Positions 52,341 to 61,090 of a stretch of DNA of 64,000 bases are shown here, piece by piece. The notes beneath the pieces are model-generated. The model was not told the DNA's origin. It made no database searches and saw only the letters and a list, made by a program, of their open reading frames with translations. The translations under genes were made by a program, and so were the position numbers. Origin of the DNA: Silanimonas sp021297925 (GTDB lineage Bacteria; Pseudomonadota; Gammaproteobacteria; Xanthomonadales; Xanthomonadaceae); assembly GCA_027532825.1 (NCBI GenBank), contig JAPZTL010000027.1, positions 1 to 64,000 of the forward strand, in the 5' to 3' direction. How positions within the stretch are numbered: position 1 is the stretch's first letter; every line of letters begins with the position of its first letter.

Positions 52341-53594
52341 TCAGGCCGCGGGAGCGTCCGGGAGCGGGGTCGGCGCCCGGGCCGGCCAGCCGAAGAAGGC
52401 CTGGACCTCGTCGCGGCGGGCCAGCGCGTCGGCCTCGCCAAGGGCCAGCAGTTCGCGGGTGAACGCCGCTTCGAACAAGAGGTAACTGGCGAGCACGCCG
52501 CCCCCGGCGGCGGTCCCCTGCTCGCGGCCGGCGCGCCGGCTCACGCCCACCGCACCGAGCATGGTCCGCACCGGGCGCGGCAACTCGCCGATGTGGCGGG
52601 CGGCGATGTCGTCGATGCGTTGGCTGGGCGCGATGACGAGCATGTCCACCGGGCGGAGCGCCGACTGCGAGCGCAGGTCGGGCGGCAACAGGGACAGCGT
52701 GGCGTTGATGCGCCGCGCGCGTTCGATGTCGACCGCCAGCGCGTCGAGGAAGATGTTGGACATGGCGTGGCCGCCGATCTGCGCGAGCGTGGGATAGCCG
52801 CCCGCATCCCTCCGGATCGACGGCGGCTCGTGGAGTCGGCCCGCGCCGATCACCAGCACACGGTCGGCGCCGAGGTGGATGGCCGGCGAGATCGGCGCGG
52901 TCTGGCGCATCGAGCCGTCGCCGAACCATTGCGGCTGCCCGTCGAGGCCCAACGGCTGCGCGGGGAAGACGAAGGGAATCGCCGATGAGGCCAGCAGGTG
53001 CGTCGTCGTGATCCGGTCGCGCACGGCGATGCGCTGCGACCGCGCCCACGGCTTCTGGTGCGGGCCGGCATCGAAGAAGGTGACGTGCGTGCCCGAGCTG
53101 TAGCTCGACGCGCTGACGGCGAAGGCGCGGAGCACGCCGTCCCGCACCAGCCCCGGGATGCGCTCCATGGCCACACGCTCGGCCAGCAGCTGCGCCAAGG
53201 GGGCGTTGTCCAGCAGGGAGCGGGGCTTGGCCCGGTGCCAACGGGCCAGCGCCCAGCCCACGGTGAACATCGTCAGCCAGCGCGCGCCGCTGCGGACCAC
53301 GCCGAAGGCGTCGGCGCGGTACACCTCGCTGGCGCGGAAGTCATGCCAGATCCGGTGCAGGCGCTGCACCGCGCGCGGGTAGTCGTCGGCCTCGCTGGCC
53401 AGCGCCGCGGCGTTGATCGCCCCCGCCGAGGTGCCGGTCATCACTTTGAACGGCGTCGAGGACCCGGTGGCCACGCACTCGTGGCGGATGCGCTCGATGC
53501 CATGCAGCACGCCGACCTGGTACGCGGCACGGGCACCGCCGCCGGTCAGCACGAGGCCGACGCAGCGGTCGTGGCGTGGTTGGGCATCCGCCAT
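52341..53594 (-). CDS. Patatin-like phospholipase
   Basis: A 417-residue hydrolase. The oxyanion motif G-G-G-A-R is at 18-22, the nucleophile in G-T-S56-A-G, and the dyad Asp in G-D226-G-S. These define the patatin Ser-Asp dyad. There is no signal peptide. It probably cleaves phospholipids at the inner-membrane surface. ATG 53594 is chosen because GGAGG lies 5 nt upstream; the GTG two codons earlier overlaps that site. It lies upstream of icd on the same strand (94 bp). Confidence 0.92.
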   Translation of the reverse strand: MADAQPRHDRCVGLVLTGGGARAAYQVGVLHGIERIRHECVATGSSTPFKVMTGTSAGAINAAALASEADDYPRAVQRLHRIWHDFRASEVYRADAFGVVRSGARWLTMFTVGWALARWHRAKPRSLLDNAPLAQLLAERVAMERIPGLVRDGVLRAFAVSASSYSSGTHVTFFDAGPHQKPWARSQRIAVRDRITTTHLLASSAIPFVFPAQPLGLDGQPQWFGDGSMRQTAPISPAIHLGADRVLVIGAGRLHEPPSIRRDAGGYPTLAQIGGHAMSNIFLDALAVDIERARRINATLSLLPPDLRSQSALRPVDMLVIAPSQRIDDIAARHIGELPRPVRTMLGAVGVSRRAGREQGTAAGGGVLASYLLFEAAFTRELLALGEADALARRDEVQAFFGWPARAPTPLPDAPAA

Positions 53595-53709
53595 GGCCAC
53601 CTCCGGGGCGCGATCCGGCGCGCCCGACGCGGGCCAGTGTGCGCCCAGGCCGGCGGCACGGGGAAGCCCTCCGGATGAGGTGTTTTCCTACCCGGGATGC
53701 CGATGTCGG

Positions 53710-53973
53710 ATGACGGTCATGGAAGCGCCGCGGGCGCACGCTGCCTCCATGGCCTTCCATCCCCGCCCCCCTGCCGGTTCCCTCGACCCCGCCCCCGCGG
53801 TGGACTCCTCGCCCGTCGCCGTCGACGCGGTGGCGTGGGCCCAGACGGTGTGGGCGGACCGGGAGGCCTGGATCAACTCCCGCGGTGGCGTGGAATCGGT
53901 GTTCACCGCCGCCCAGGTCCTCGGGTGCCGCGAGGAAGCGGTGCGCTGGCTGAAGACCCGCACGCGCATCTGA
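53710..53973 (+). CDS. Small protein of unknown function (orphan)
   Basis: An 87-residue frame (start ATG 53710; alternatives 53719 and 53749) with a disordered Pro/Ala-rich N-terminus and a compact C-terminal 45 residues (Q-T-V-W-A-D-R-E-A-W-I-N-S-R-G-G). No clear ribosome site precedes any start. The helical, Trp/Arg-rich C-terminus looks protein-like and may be a small DNA-binding or partner domain. It lies between divergent patatin and downstream S9 peptidase genes. Confidence 0.4.
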   Translation: MTVMEAPRAHAASMAFHPRPPAGSLDPAPAVDSSPVAVDAVAWAQTVWADREAWINSRGGVESVFTAAQVLGCREEAVRWLKTRTRI

Positions 53974-53999
53974 CACGCCCTCCCGACGCCGGACGGTGG

Positions 54000-54005
54000 C
54001 ACAGT
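54000..54005 (+). promoter_or_regulatory. -10-like hexamer before the S9 peptidase gene
   Basis: CACAGT followed by GCGGG, 30 nt before the S9 peptidase ATG. It fits the recurring promoter-like signature. Confidence 0.3.
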
Positions 54006-54035
54006 GCGGGTCCCGCCCCCACCGAGCCGCCGTTG

Positions 54036-56108
54036 ATGCCCACGCGTCGCCCCGCTGCACGCCCCCTGTCCCTCGCCCTCTGCGCCGCGGTCGGCACCTG
54101 CACCGGGGGCGGCGCCGGCGCCGCCCCGGTCGTCGCTCCCTTCGGCAGCTGGGCCAGCCCGGTCGCCGCGGCCGATCTCGCGAAGGCGGCGATCGCGATG
54201 AGCGATGTGCGCGTGGACGGCGACGCCCTCGTCTGGCGGGAAAGCCGCCCCGCCGAGGGCGGGCGCCAGGTGCTGGTGCGCCGCGAGGCAGACGGCCGCA
54301 CCCGCGTGCTGACCCCTGAGGGCTTCGGCGTCCGCACCCGGGTGCAGGAGTACGGCGGCAGCAGCCACTGGGCGGTGCCCGGCGGGGTGGTGTTCGCCAA
54401 TTTCGCCGACCAGCGCCTGTACCTGCAGCGCGGCGACGCCGCGCCGGTCGCGATCACGCCCACGGGCTACCAGTACGCCGACTGCGTCGCCGATACGGCG
54501 CGGGGCGCGCTGCTCTGCGTCCGCGAGGACCACACCGCGGCGACGAAAAAGGTCAACGGCGAGGAGCGCAACGAGATCGTGCGCCTCACCGTGCCGGCAC
54601 CGGGCGCGGCGCACGACGCGGATGCGCCGGCCGCGGCCGGCGAGGTGCTGGTCACCGGCCACGACTTCGTCGCGTACCCGCGCCTGAGCCCCGACGGCAA
54701 GCGGCTCGCGTGGATGAGCTGGGAGCACCCGCAGATGCCGTGGGAACACACGCGCCTGCACGTCGCGCCGCTGCGCGCCGACGGCCGGGCGGGGGACCCG
54801 CAGGTCGTGTTCGGCGGCGACCGCGCGGTGATGGAACCGCAGTGGGGCGAGGACGGCACGCTGTACTTCCTCGACGAGGCCAGCGGCTGGTGGAACCTGC
54901 ACGCGTGGGACGGCGCGGCCGTACGCGCGGTGGCGCCGATGCCGCGGGAGTTCGGCGGGGCGCTGTGGCAGCTCGGCATGGAGACCTACGCGATCCGCGG
55001 CGGCCAGGCCTACGTGCGGACCAGCCTCGCGGCGGTGGACCAGCTCGGCGTCATCGATCTCGCCAGCGGCGCCTACCGCGCCCTGGACCTGCCGCACGTC
55101 GCCTTCGGGGACGTCCGGCTCGATGCCCGCGGCCGCATCGTCACGCTGGCCACGCCCGCGGACGACGAAACCGCGCTGGTGGCCATCGACCCCGCCGATG
55201 GCGGCCTCGAGGTGCTGCACCGCACCACCGAGCGCACGCTCGATCGCGCTTTTGTCTCGGTCGGCGAGCGCATCGAGTTCCCGACCGCGCCCGGGCCCGA
55301 CGGCGCGCCGCGCACGGCCCACGCCACCTACTACGCGCCGGTGAACCCCGGTTTCCGCGGCCCCGACGGCGCCCGGCCGCCGCTGCTGGTGCTGGTGCAC
55401 GGCGGACCGACCTCGGTGTCCAAGCCGACCTTCTCGCTGCAACGCCAGTACTGGACCACGCGCGGCTTCGCCCTGGTGGACGTCAACTACGGCGGCTCGA
55501 CCACCTTCGGCCGCGACTACCGGAAGCGCCTGAACGGGCAGTGGGGCGTCGTCGACGTCCAGGATGCCGTCGCCGCGGTGGATTTCCTCGTGGCGCAGGG
55601 CAAGGCCGACCCGGCGACGGTGGCGATCCGTGGCGGCAGCGCCGGCGGCTTCACCACGCTCGCCGCGCTGGCCTTCACCGACCGCTTCAAGGCCGGCGCC
55701 AACTACTTCGGGGTCAGCGACATCAAGGCGCTGGCCGCCACCAGCCACAAGTTCGAACGGCTTTACGACGTGTCCCTGGTGGGCCCGCCGGACGAGGCGC
55801 TGTACCGGGCGCGTTCGCCGCTGTTCCACCTCGAAGGCTTCACCGAGCCGCTGATCACCTTCCAGGGCGACGAGGACCGCATCGTGCCGCCGGCCCAGAG
55901 CCGCGCCATCGTCGAGGCGCTCGACGCCAAGGGCGTGATGCACGCGTACCTCGAGTTCGAAGGCGAGCAGCACGGCTTCCGCAAGGCCGAGAACATCGTC
56001 CGCGCGCAGGAGGCCGAGCTGCTGTTCTACGGCAAGGTGTTTGGCTTCACCCCGGCCGATCCGGTGCCGCCGTTCGAGATCCGGCACGCGCGCGCGCCGG
56101 CGCCGTAA
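54036..56108 (+). CDS. S9-family prolyl-oligopeptidase-like peptidase
   Basis: A 690-residue secreted serine peptidase with a weak N-terminal signal region (Arg-rich, then hydrophobic about 10-20). Residues about 30-390 form a beta-propeller (D-G-K-R-L-A-W-M-S-type blades) gating a C-terminal alpha/beta-hydrolase. The nucleophile is Ser535 in G-G-S-A-G-G, the acid Asp614 in G-D-E-D-R-I-V-P, and the base His in E-G-E-Q-H-G-F near 648. This is the dipeptidyl/acylaminoacyl-peptidase subfamily. The exact peptide preference is not known. It ends 124 bp before the HDOD gene. Confidence 0.93.
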   Translation: MPTRRPAARPLSLALCAAVGTCTGGGAGAAPVVAPFGSWASPVAAADLAKAAIAMSDVRVDGDALVWRESRPAEGGRQVLVRREADGRTRVLTPEGFGVRTRVQEYGGSSHWAVPGGVVFANFADQRLYLQRGDAAPVAITPTGYQYADCVADTARGALLCVREDHTAATKKVNGEERNEIVRLTVPAPGAAHDADAPAAAGEVLVTGHDFVAYPRLSPDGKRLAWMSWEHPQMPWEHTRLHVAPLRADGRAGDPQVVFGGDRAVMEPQWGEDGTLYFLDEASGWWNLHAWDGAAVRAVAPMPREFGGALWQLGMETYAIRGGQAYVRTSLAAVDQLGVIDLASGAYRALDLPHVAFGDVRLDARGRIVTLATPADDETALVAIDPADGGLEVLHRTTERTLDRAFVSVGERIEFPTAPGPDGAPRTAHATYYAPVNPGFRGPDGARPPLLVLVHGGPTSVSKPTFSLQRQYWTTRGFALVDVNYGGSTTFGRDYRKRLNGQWGVVDVQDAVAAVDFLVAQGKADPATVAIRGGSAGGFTTLAALAFTDRFKAGANYFGVSDIKALAATSHKFERLYDVSLVGPPDEALYRARSPLFHLEGFTEPLITFQGDEDRIVPPAQSRAIVEALDAKGVMHAYLEFEGEQHGFRKAENIVRAQEAELLFYGKVFGFTPADPVPPFEIRHARAPAP

Positions 56109-56141
56109 GGCCGGGACATGACGTGGTCGGCGGTTCGGCAG

Positions 56142-56162
56142 CCTGTCACCGGCGTTGACAGG
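56142..56162 (+). terminator. Inverted repeat after the S9 peptidase gene
   Basis: CCTGTCA (56142-56148) and TGACAGG (56156-56162) with a 7-nt loop, 34 bp past the stop. There is no T-run; it is a weak terminator candidate. Confidence 0.3.
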
Positions 56163-56232
56163 TCGCCGCCGTCATGGACCGGCCGGCAGGCTAGGCTCCC
56201 CTACGCGCGGGGTGCTCCCGCAGGACCCTCCC

Positions 56233-57642
56233 GTGGCAGGCTCGGAACGCAGCGGACTCCCGAAAAACACGACCGGCTGGGCCAAGCTGCTGCTCGCCCA
56301 GCAGTTGCCCGTGCTGGCGCGCACGGCGCAGGGCATCAGCGAATGCGCGCGTGATGACGGCACCTCGGGCGCCGACCTCGCCGCGCTGATCCTCCGCGAC
56401 GCCGGCATGACCACGCGGGTGCTGCGGCTCGCGTCCAGCCGCCTCCACAACCCGCATGGCCAGCGTATCCGCACCGTCAGCCGTGCGGTCGCGCTGCTGG
56501 GTTTCGACGTGGTCCGCGAGATCGCTCTCGGCATCGCCGTGCTCGATGTGCTCGGTGGCCGTCATGCCGGCTGCGCGCAAGCCGCCGCGGAGGCAGCGCG
56601 CGCCCTGCGGGCCGCGGTGCAGGCCCGCGCGCTCGCCGAGACGGCGGGCATCGAGGCCCCCGAAGAAGTGTTCATCGCCGCGCTGCTGCAGGACATCGGC
56701 CATCTCGCCTTCTGGAGCGCTGTGCCGCAGTGGTTGCCGGAGTGGCGGCAGGACGCGGCACAACCGCCCCTGCAGGCCGCGCAGCGGGTGGCCGCCGACA
56801 TCGGCCTCGACCTCGACGGCCTCTCCCTCTTGCTGAACGCCGAACTGCGGCTGTCGCCGCTGCTGGTCGGCGACCCGCACACCCCCGGCCGGCTCGCCGC
56901 CGGCCTCGCGCGGCGCTGGGTGGACGCCCTCGAAACCGGCGGCCGCCGCGAGGATCTCGACGCCGCGCTGGCGGACGCGGCCAGGGCCTTCCGCCTCGAC
57001 CCCGCGGCGCTGCGCGAGCAGGTCGCCGTCCAGGCCCGGCAGGGCGACGCGCTCGTCGAGGACCTCTTCGACCCGGCCGTGCGCGCCCTGCTGCCGGTGC
57101 CGCGACGCCTCGACGAGCCCGGCAACGACGCGGCGGCCGCGCCGGCGCGGGCCGATCCCGCGCTGGCACTGGACGTGCTGCGCGACCTCGCCGAGCTTCA
57201 AGCCAGCGGACGGCCCGATCCCGGCATGGCGCTGTCGATGGTGATGGAGGGCCTGCAGCGCGCCGCCGGGTTCGACCGCGTGCTGTTCGCCCTGCTCTCG
57301 CCGGACCGCACCGAGCTCCGGCTGCGCTCGGTACTGGCGGCGCAGCGGCAACCCTTGACCACCGTGTTCCCGTTGGCGATGCGCGACTGCGGCCGCCTGC
57401 TCGACCTGCTGGCCCAGCCCCGGGTGCAGGACCTCACCACGACGGCGCCCGACACTGGCCGCTGGCTGCATCGCCTCGGGGCCCGCGAGGCCCTGCTCGG
57501 ACCGCTGGTCGTCGACGGCCGCGTCCTCGGCCTGCTGCATGCGGACCGCGCCGTGAGCGGCGATGCCATCGAGCACGACGCGCGCACCCTGTTCACGCTG
57601 CTGCTGCAGCAGGCCAATCTCGCCCTCGCCAACGCGAAGTAA
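56233..57642 (+). CDS. HDOD-GAF signalling protein
   Basis: A 469-residue cytoplasmic protein: an HDOD domain (about 20-230, a catalytically inactive HD-like fold: L-L-Q-D-I-G-H-L-A-F replaces the canonical HD pair), then a linker and a GAF domain (about 325-465). HDOD proteins act as scaffolds in signalling, often with c-di-GMP or type IV pilus systems. GTG 56233 is chosen because AGGA lies 7 nt upstream; no ATG nearby is better. It lies 52 bp upstream of recC, so read-through is possible. Confidence 0.88.
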   Translation: MAGSERSGLPKNTTGWAKLLLAQQLPVLARTAQGISECARDDGTSGADLAALILRDAGMTTRVLRLASSRLHNPHGQRIRTVSRAVALLGFDVVREIALGIAVLDVLGGRHAGCAQAAAEAARALRAAVQARALAETAGIEAPEEVFIAALLQDIGHLAFWSAVPQWLPEWRQDAAQPPLQAAQRVAADIGLDLDGLSLLLNAELRLSPLLVGDPHTPGRLAAGLARRWVDALETGGRREDLDAALADAARAFRLDPAALREQVAVQARQGDALVEDLFDPAVRALLPVPRRLDEPGNDAAAAPARADPALALDVLRDLAELQASGRPDPGMALSMVMEGLQRAAGFDRVLFALLSPDRTELRLRSVLAAQRQPLTTVFPLAMRDCGRLLDLLAQPRVQDLTTTAPDTGRWLHRLGAREALLGPLVVDGRVLGLLHADRAVSGDAIEHDARTLFTLLLQQANLALANAK

Positions 57643-57694
57643 GCGGGCGTCGCCGTCTCAAGCCGTGCGAATCCCATCGGGTATCGTTCGGCCC

Positions 57695-60600
57695 ATGCGC
57701 GACGAATGGACCATCGACCCGGAACGCGGCCTCTGGCTGTTCCGGGCCAGCCGGCTGGAAGCCCTGCTCGATCCCCTCGAGGCCCTGCTGACGCACCTGC
57801 CGCCGGCATCGCCACTGGCGCCGCAGACGGTGCTGGTGGGGCATCCAGGCCTGCGGCATTGGCTGCGCGATGGCCTCGCCCGCCAGCGCCGCGACGGCAT
57901 CGTCGCCCATCTCGACATCGTGCTGCCCAGCCCCTGGCTCGACGGCCTCGCACGGCGCGTGCTGGGCGAACCACTGCTGGGCATCCGCGCCTGGCAGCGC
58001 GAGGTGTTGCGCTGGCGCCTCTTGCCGCTGTTGCCGCAACTCGACGAACCGCGGGTCGTGGCCGCGCTGGCCAACGACGTTGACGGTCGCGAGGCCTTCG
58101 CCTTGGCCGATCGCCTCGCCGCGGCGCTGTCGCCGCTGATGGTCTACCGCGAAGGCTGGCTGCGCCGCTGGGACGAGGGCCGCGAGGCCGTCGCCGGCGA
58201 TGCCCTGCTGCGCAGCGCGTGGCGTGCGCTGCGCCGCGGCACGGCCTCGCGCCATCGCGGCGAGCGTCTCGTGGCGCTGGCCCGTCGCTTGCGCGAGGGC
58301 ACGCCGCCGACGGACCTCGACGACGGCCCGCTGCACGTGTTCGGGCTCAACCACCTGCCCCTGCTCGAACTCGACGTGCTGCGCGCGTTGGCGCGGCATC
58401 GCCCGGTGGTCTTCCACGTCGCCGATCCCTGCCGCGAACATTGGGTGGGCCTCCCCTCGGGCCGCGAGGCGATGCAGCGCGCGCTGAACCGCGAGGACCG
58501 CGGCGAAAGGGAATTCCTCGCCCTCGACCACCCGCTGCTGGCGGCGTGGGGCCGGCTGGGCCAGCACTTCCTGCTCGAGCTGGAGAACGGCGAGCTGGCG
58601 CTGGAAGAGCGCAGCGGCAAGGACTGGGAGGAGCGACGCGACGATCCCGCGCCGGAGGCCCTGCTGACGCGCCTGCAGCGCAGCCTGCTGTTGAACGACA
58701 TGGCGGCGCTCGCCCCGCCCGCCGGTGTGTCGCGCGAGGTCGCGCGCACCGACGCCAGCCTGCGCGTGCACGCCTGCGCCACGCCCCTGCGCGAACTCGA
58801 AGTCCTGCGCGACGCCTTGTGCGAGGCGTTCGCTTCGATGGACGGCCTGCAACCGTCCGAGGTCGTCGTCGTCTCGCCCTGCATCGAGCGCTACCGCGCG
58901 CTGATCCCCGCCGTGTTCGGCGAACCCGGCCGCCGCGACAGTGCCTGGCCTTACCACCTCGCCGACATCCCGCTCTCGGCGACGCATCCGATCTACCGCG
59001 CCCTCGACTTGGCACTCGGCCTGCCGGCACGCCGGCTGACGGCGCAAGGCGTGCTCGACCTGCTCGACATCGACGCCGTGGCCGCACGCTTCGGCCTCGA
59101 CGGCGGCGTACGCGACACCTTGCGCCACGCCCTGGAGCGTGCGCGCGTGGCCTGGGGCCTGGATGGCGCCGACCGCGCGCGCTTCGGCGCGCCCGACGAC
59201 GACACGCACAGCCTCGCCTGGGGCCTCGACCGCGCCCTCGCCGGCCACGTGTTCGGCGGCCGCACGCCCGGTGTGCGCGCCCTGCCCGATGGCGAGCGCG
59301 TGCTGCCGCTGGCGGGCGTGGACGAAGGCGTGGCCGAGGTGCTCGGGCGGGCCCACGCCCTGCTGCTGGAACTGCGCGACTGGGTGGCCCTCGGTGTGGC
59401 GGCGCACGCCCCCGACGACTGGTCGGCGCTGCTGCAGCGGCGCTTCGAGGCCTTGCTCGGCACGCCCGCGCTCGACACCGACGGGCGCGAAGCCCTCGAC
59501 ACCACGAAAGGCCTCGTCGTCGCGCTGCGGGAGGAATGGCGCGATGCCGGCCTCACGACGCCGCTGCGTTGGGCCGCCGTTCGCGAGGCCCTGCTGGCGA
59601 AGCTCGCCGCAGTGCCCGAGCGGCAGCGCTTCCTGATCGGCGGCATCACCTTCTGCGGCATGGTGCCGCAGCGCGCGATCCCGTTCCGCGTGGTGGCCGT
59701 GCTGGGTCTCGACGAAGGGGCGCTGCCGCGCCACGTCGAGGATGGCGGGCTCGACCTCCGCCGCCTGAAGCCGCAGCGCGGCGACCGTGACCTCGCCAGC
59801 GACGACCGCTACCTGTTCCTCGAAACGGTGATGGCGGCCCGCGAGCGCCTGCATTTGAGCCACGTCGGCGTGGGCGCGAACGACGGCCGGCCGCGCAACC
59901 CGGCCGCGCCGCTGGCGGAACTGCTCGACACGCTGGCGCGATTCGGCGATGTCCCCGACGCCAACGCGGGCACCACGTTGTTCGACAAGGACGAGGGTCG
60001 CTGGCCCTGGCAGCGCCGCGCACCGCTGCAGCCCGCAACGCTGGTCGCGGCGCTGGCGGACGCACCGACGCCGACGGCCGGTGAGGCGGCGCCGACCGCG
60101 GCGCTTCCGTCGGCGGCGCTGGACCTCGACACGCTGTGCCGCTTTTTCCAGCAGCCGGCGCAGCAGGTGCTGCGCCAGGCCTACGGCGTGCGCCTCGACG
60201 CGCTCGAAGACGATCGCCTCGACGAGAGCGAACCCCTGCTGCCGCGCAGCGATCCGCGCGAGGCCTGGGCGAAGCAGATGCTGTTGGACGCGCTGGCGTC
60301 AGGCGCGACGGTGATCGACGAGCAGCCGCCGGAGGCGTGGTGGCTCGAAGGCCGCTTGCCGCCGGGCGCGCTGGGCCACGCGGCGTGGGAGGCGGAAGCC
60401 GAGAAGGCGCGGAAGGCCCTCGCCGCGCTGCGGCCCGCGGAGAGCGCTCTGCCGTGGCCTTTGCCGCCGGCGCACTCGCGCCCCGTGCGCGTCGCGCTGA
60501 AGGGCGGCGAGCTGCGCGGCCAGGTGGCCGTGCACGAGGCGGCGGACGGCACGCTTTGGCTGCTCGATGCCGCGCCGGGCAAGGAGCCGAAGGAACTGCA

Positions 60601-61090
60601 TTTCGGCCTGCGCGTCCCGGCCTTCCTTCGGTGGGCCGCGCTGCGCGCCAGCACCGACGCACCGGTGCGCGTGGCACTGATCACCAAGAAGGGCGTGGCG
60701 CCCTGGGGCGACGTCATGGCGGCGGAGGATGCGCTGTTCCTCGCGCACCCCGACCGTGCCCTTGCCCTGGGTGGCGTGGGCGCGCGGGTCGAGGCGCTGG
60801 TCGATTTCCGCGCCGCCGTACTGGCGGGCGCGCGCCGCTACAGCCCGGCCACCAGCTGGGCGGCGGCGACCACCGACGATGACGACGCGATCGCCGACGC
60901 GTGGGGGGGCGGTGACTTCCGCACCGGCGAGCGCGATTACGCGCCGGGCTATGCCGCCCTGCTCGGCCGCGACTGGCAGCTGCTGCCCGGCAGCGACAGC
61001 CTCGCCCGGTTCCGCGACGACGCCCGCGTGCTCGCGAAGGCGCTCCCCGGCGAGCCCCGCGCGACCGGCGCCGACGGAGACGCCGCATGA
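57695..61090 (+). CDS. recC: RecC subunit of exonuclease V
   Basis: A 1131-residue protein, close to E. coli RecC (1122). It is the Chi-recognition subunit of the RecBCD helicase/nuclease. Early residues L-V-G-H-P-G-L-R-H-W-L-R parallel the conserved N-terminus, and F-C-G-M-V-P-Q-R-A-I-P-F-R near 652-664 is a hallmark RecC segment. The N-terminal helicase-like fold has lost its ATPase motifs, as expected. ATG 57695 follows TATCGT by only 7 nt, so the transcript may be leaderless. It overlaps recB by 4 nt (ATGA). Confidence 0.93.
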   Translation: MRDEWTIDPERGLWLFRASRLEALLDPLEALLTHLPPASPLAPQTVLVGHPGLRHWLRDGLARQRRDGIVAHLDIVLPSPWLDGLARRVLGEPLLGIRAWQREVLRWRLLPLLPQLDEPRVVAALANDVDGREAFALADRLAAALSPLMVYREGWLRRWDEGREAVAGDALLRSAWRALRRGTASRHRGERLVALARRLREGTPPTDLDDGPLHVFGLNHLPLLELDVLRALARHRPVVFHVADPCREHWVGLPSGREAMQRALNREDRGEREFLALDHPLLAAWGRLGQHFLLELENGELALEERSGKDWEERRDDPAPEALLTRLQRSLLLNDMAALAPPAGVSREVARTDASLRVHACATPLRELEVLRDALCEAFASMDGLQPSEVVVVSPCIERYRALIPAVFGEPGRRDSAWPYHLADIPLSATHPIYRALDLALGLPARRLTAQGVLDLLDIDAVAARFGLDGGVRDTLRHALERARVAWGLDGADRARFGAPDDDTHSLAWGLDRALAGHVFGGRTPGVRALPDGERVLPLAGVDEGVAEVLGRAHALLLELRDWVALGVAAHAPDDWSALLQRRFEALLGTPALDTDGREALDTTKGLVVALREEWRDAGLTTPLRWAAVREALLAKLAAVPERQRFLIGGITFCGMVPQRAIPFRVVAVLGLDEGALPRHVEDGGLDLRRLKPQRGDRDLASDDRYLFLETVMAARERLHLSHVGVGANDGRPRNPAAPLAELLDTLARFGDVPDANAGTTLFDKDEGRWPWQRRAPLQPATLVAALADAPTPTAGEAAPTAALPSAALDLDTLCRFFQQPAQQVLRQAYGVRLDALEDDRLDESEPLLPRSDPREAWAKQMLLDALASGATVIDEQPPEAWWLEGRLPPGALGHAAWEAEAEKARKALAALRPAESALPWPLPPAHSRPVRVALKGGELRGQVAVHEAADGTLWLLDAAPGKEPKELHFGLRVPAFLRWAALRASTDAPVRVALITKKGVAPWGDVMAAEDALFLAHPDRALALGGVGARVEALVDFRAAVLAGARRYSPATSWAAATTDDDDAIADAWGGGDFRTGERDYAPGYAALLGRDWQLLPGSDSLARFRDDARVLAKALPGEPRATGADGDAA

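Noticed and set aside
53688..56087. A 799-residue minus-strand frame opposite the S9 peptidase
   Set aside because: Antisense shadow of a gene with intact catalytic motifs.
56155..56160. TTGACA as a -35 element for the HDOD gene
   Set aside because: It is part of an inverted repeat arm and no -10-like sequence lies 16-18 bp downstream.
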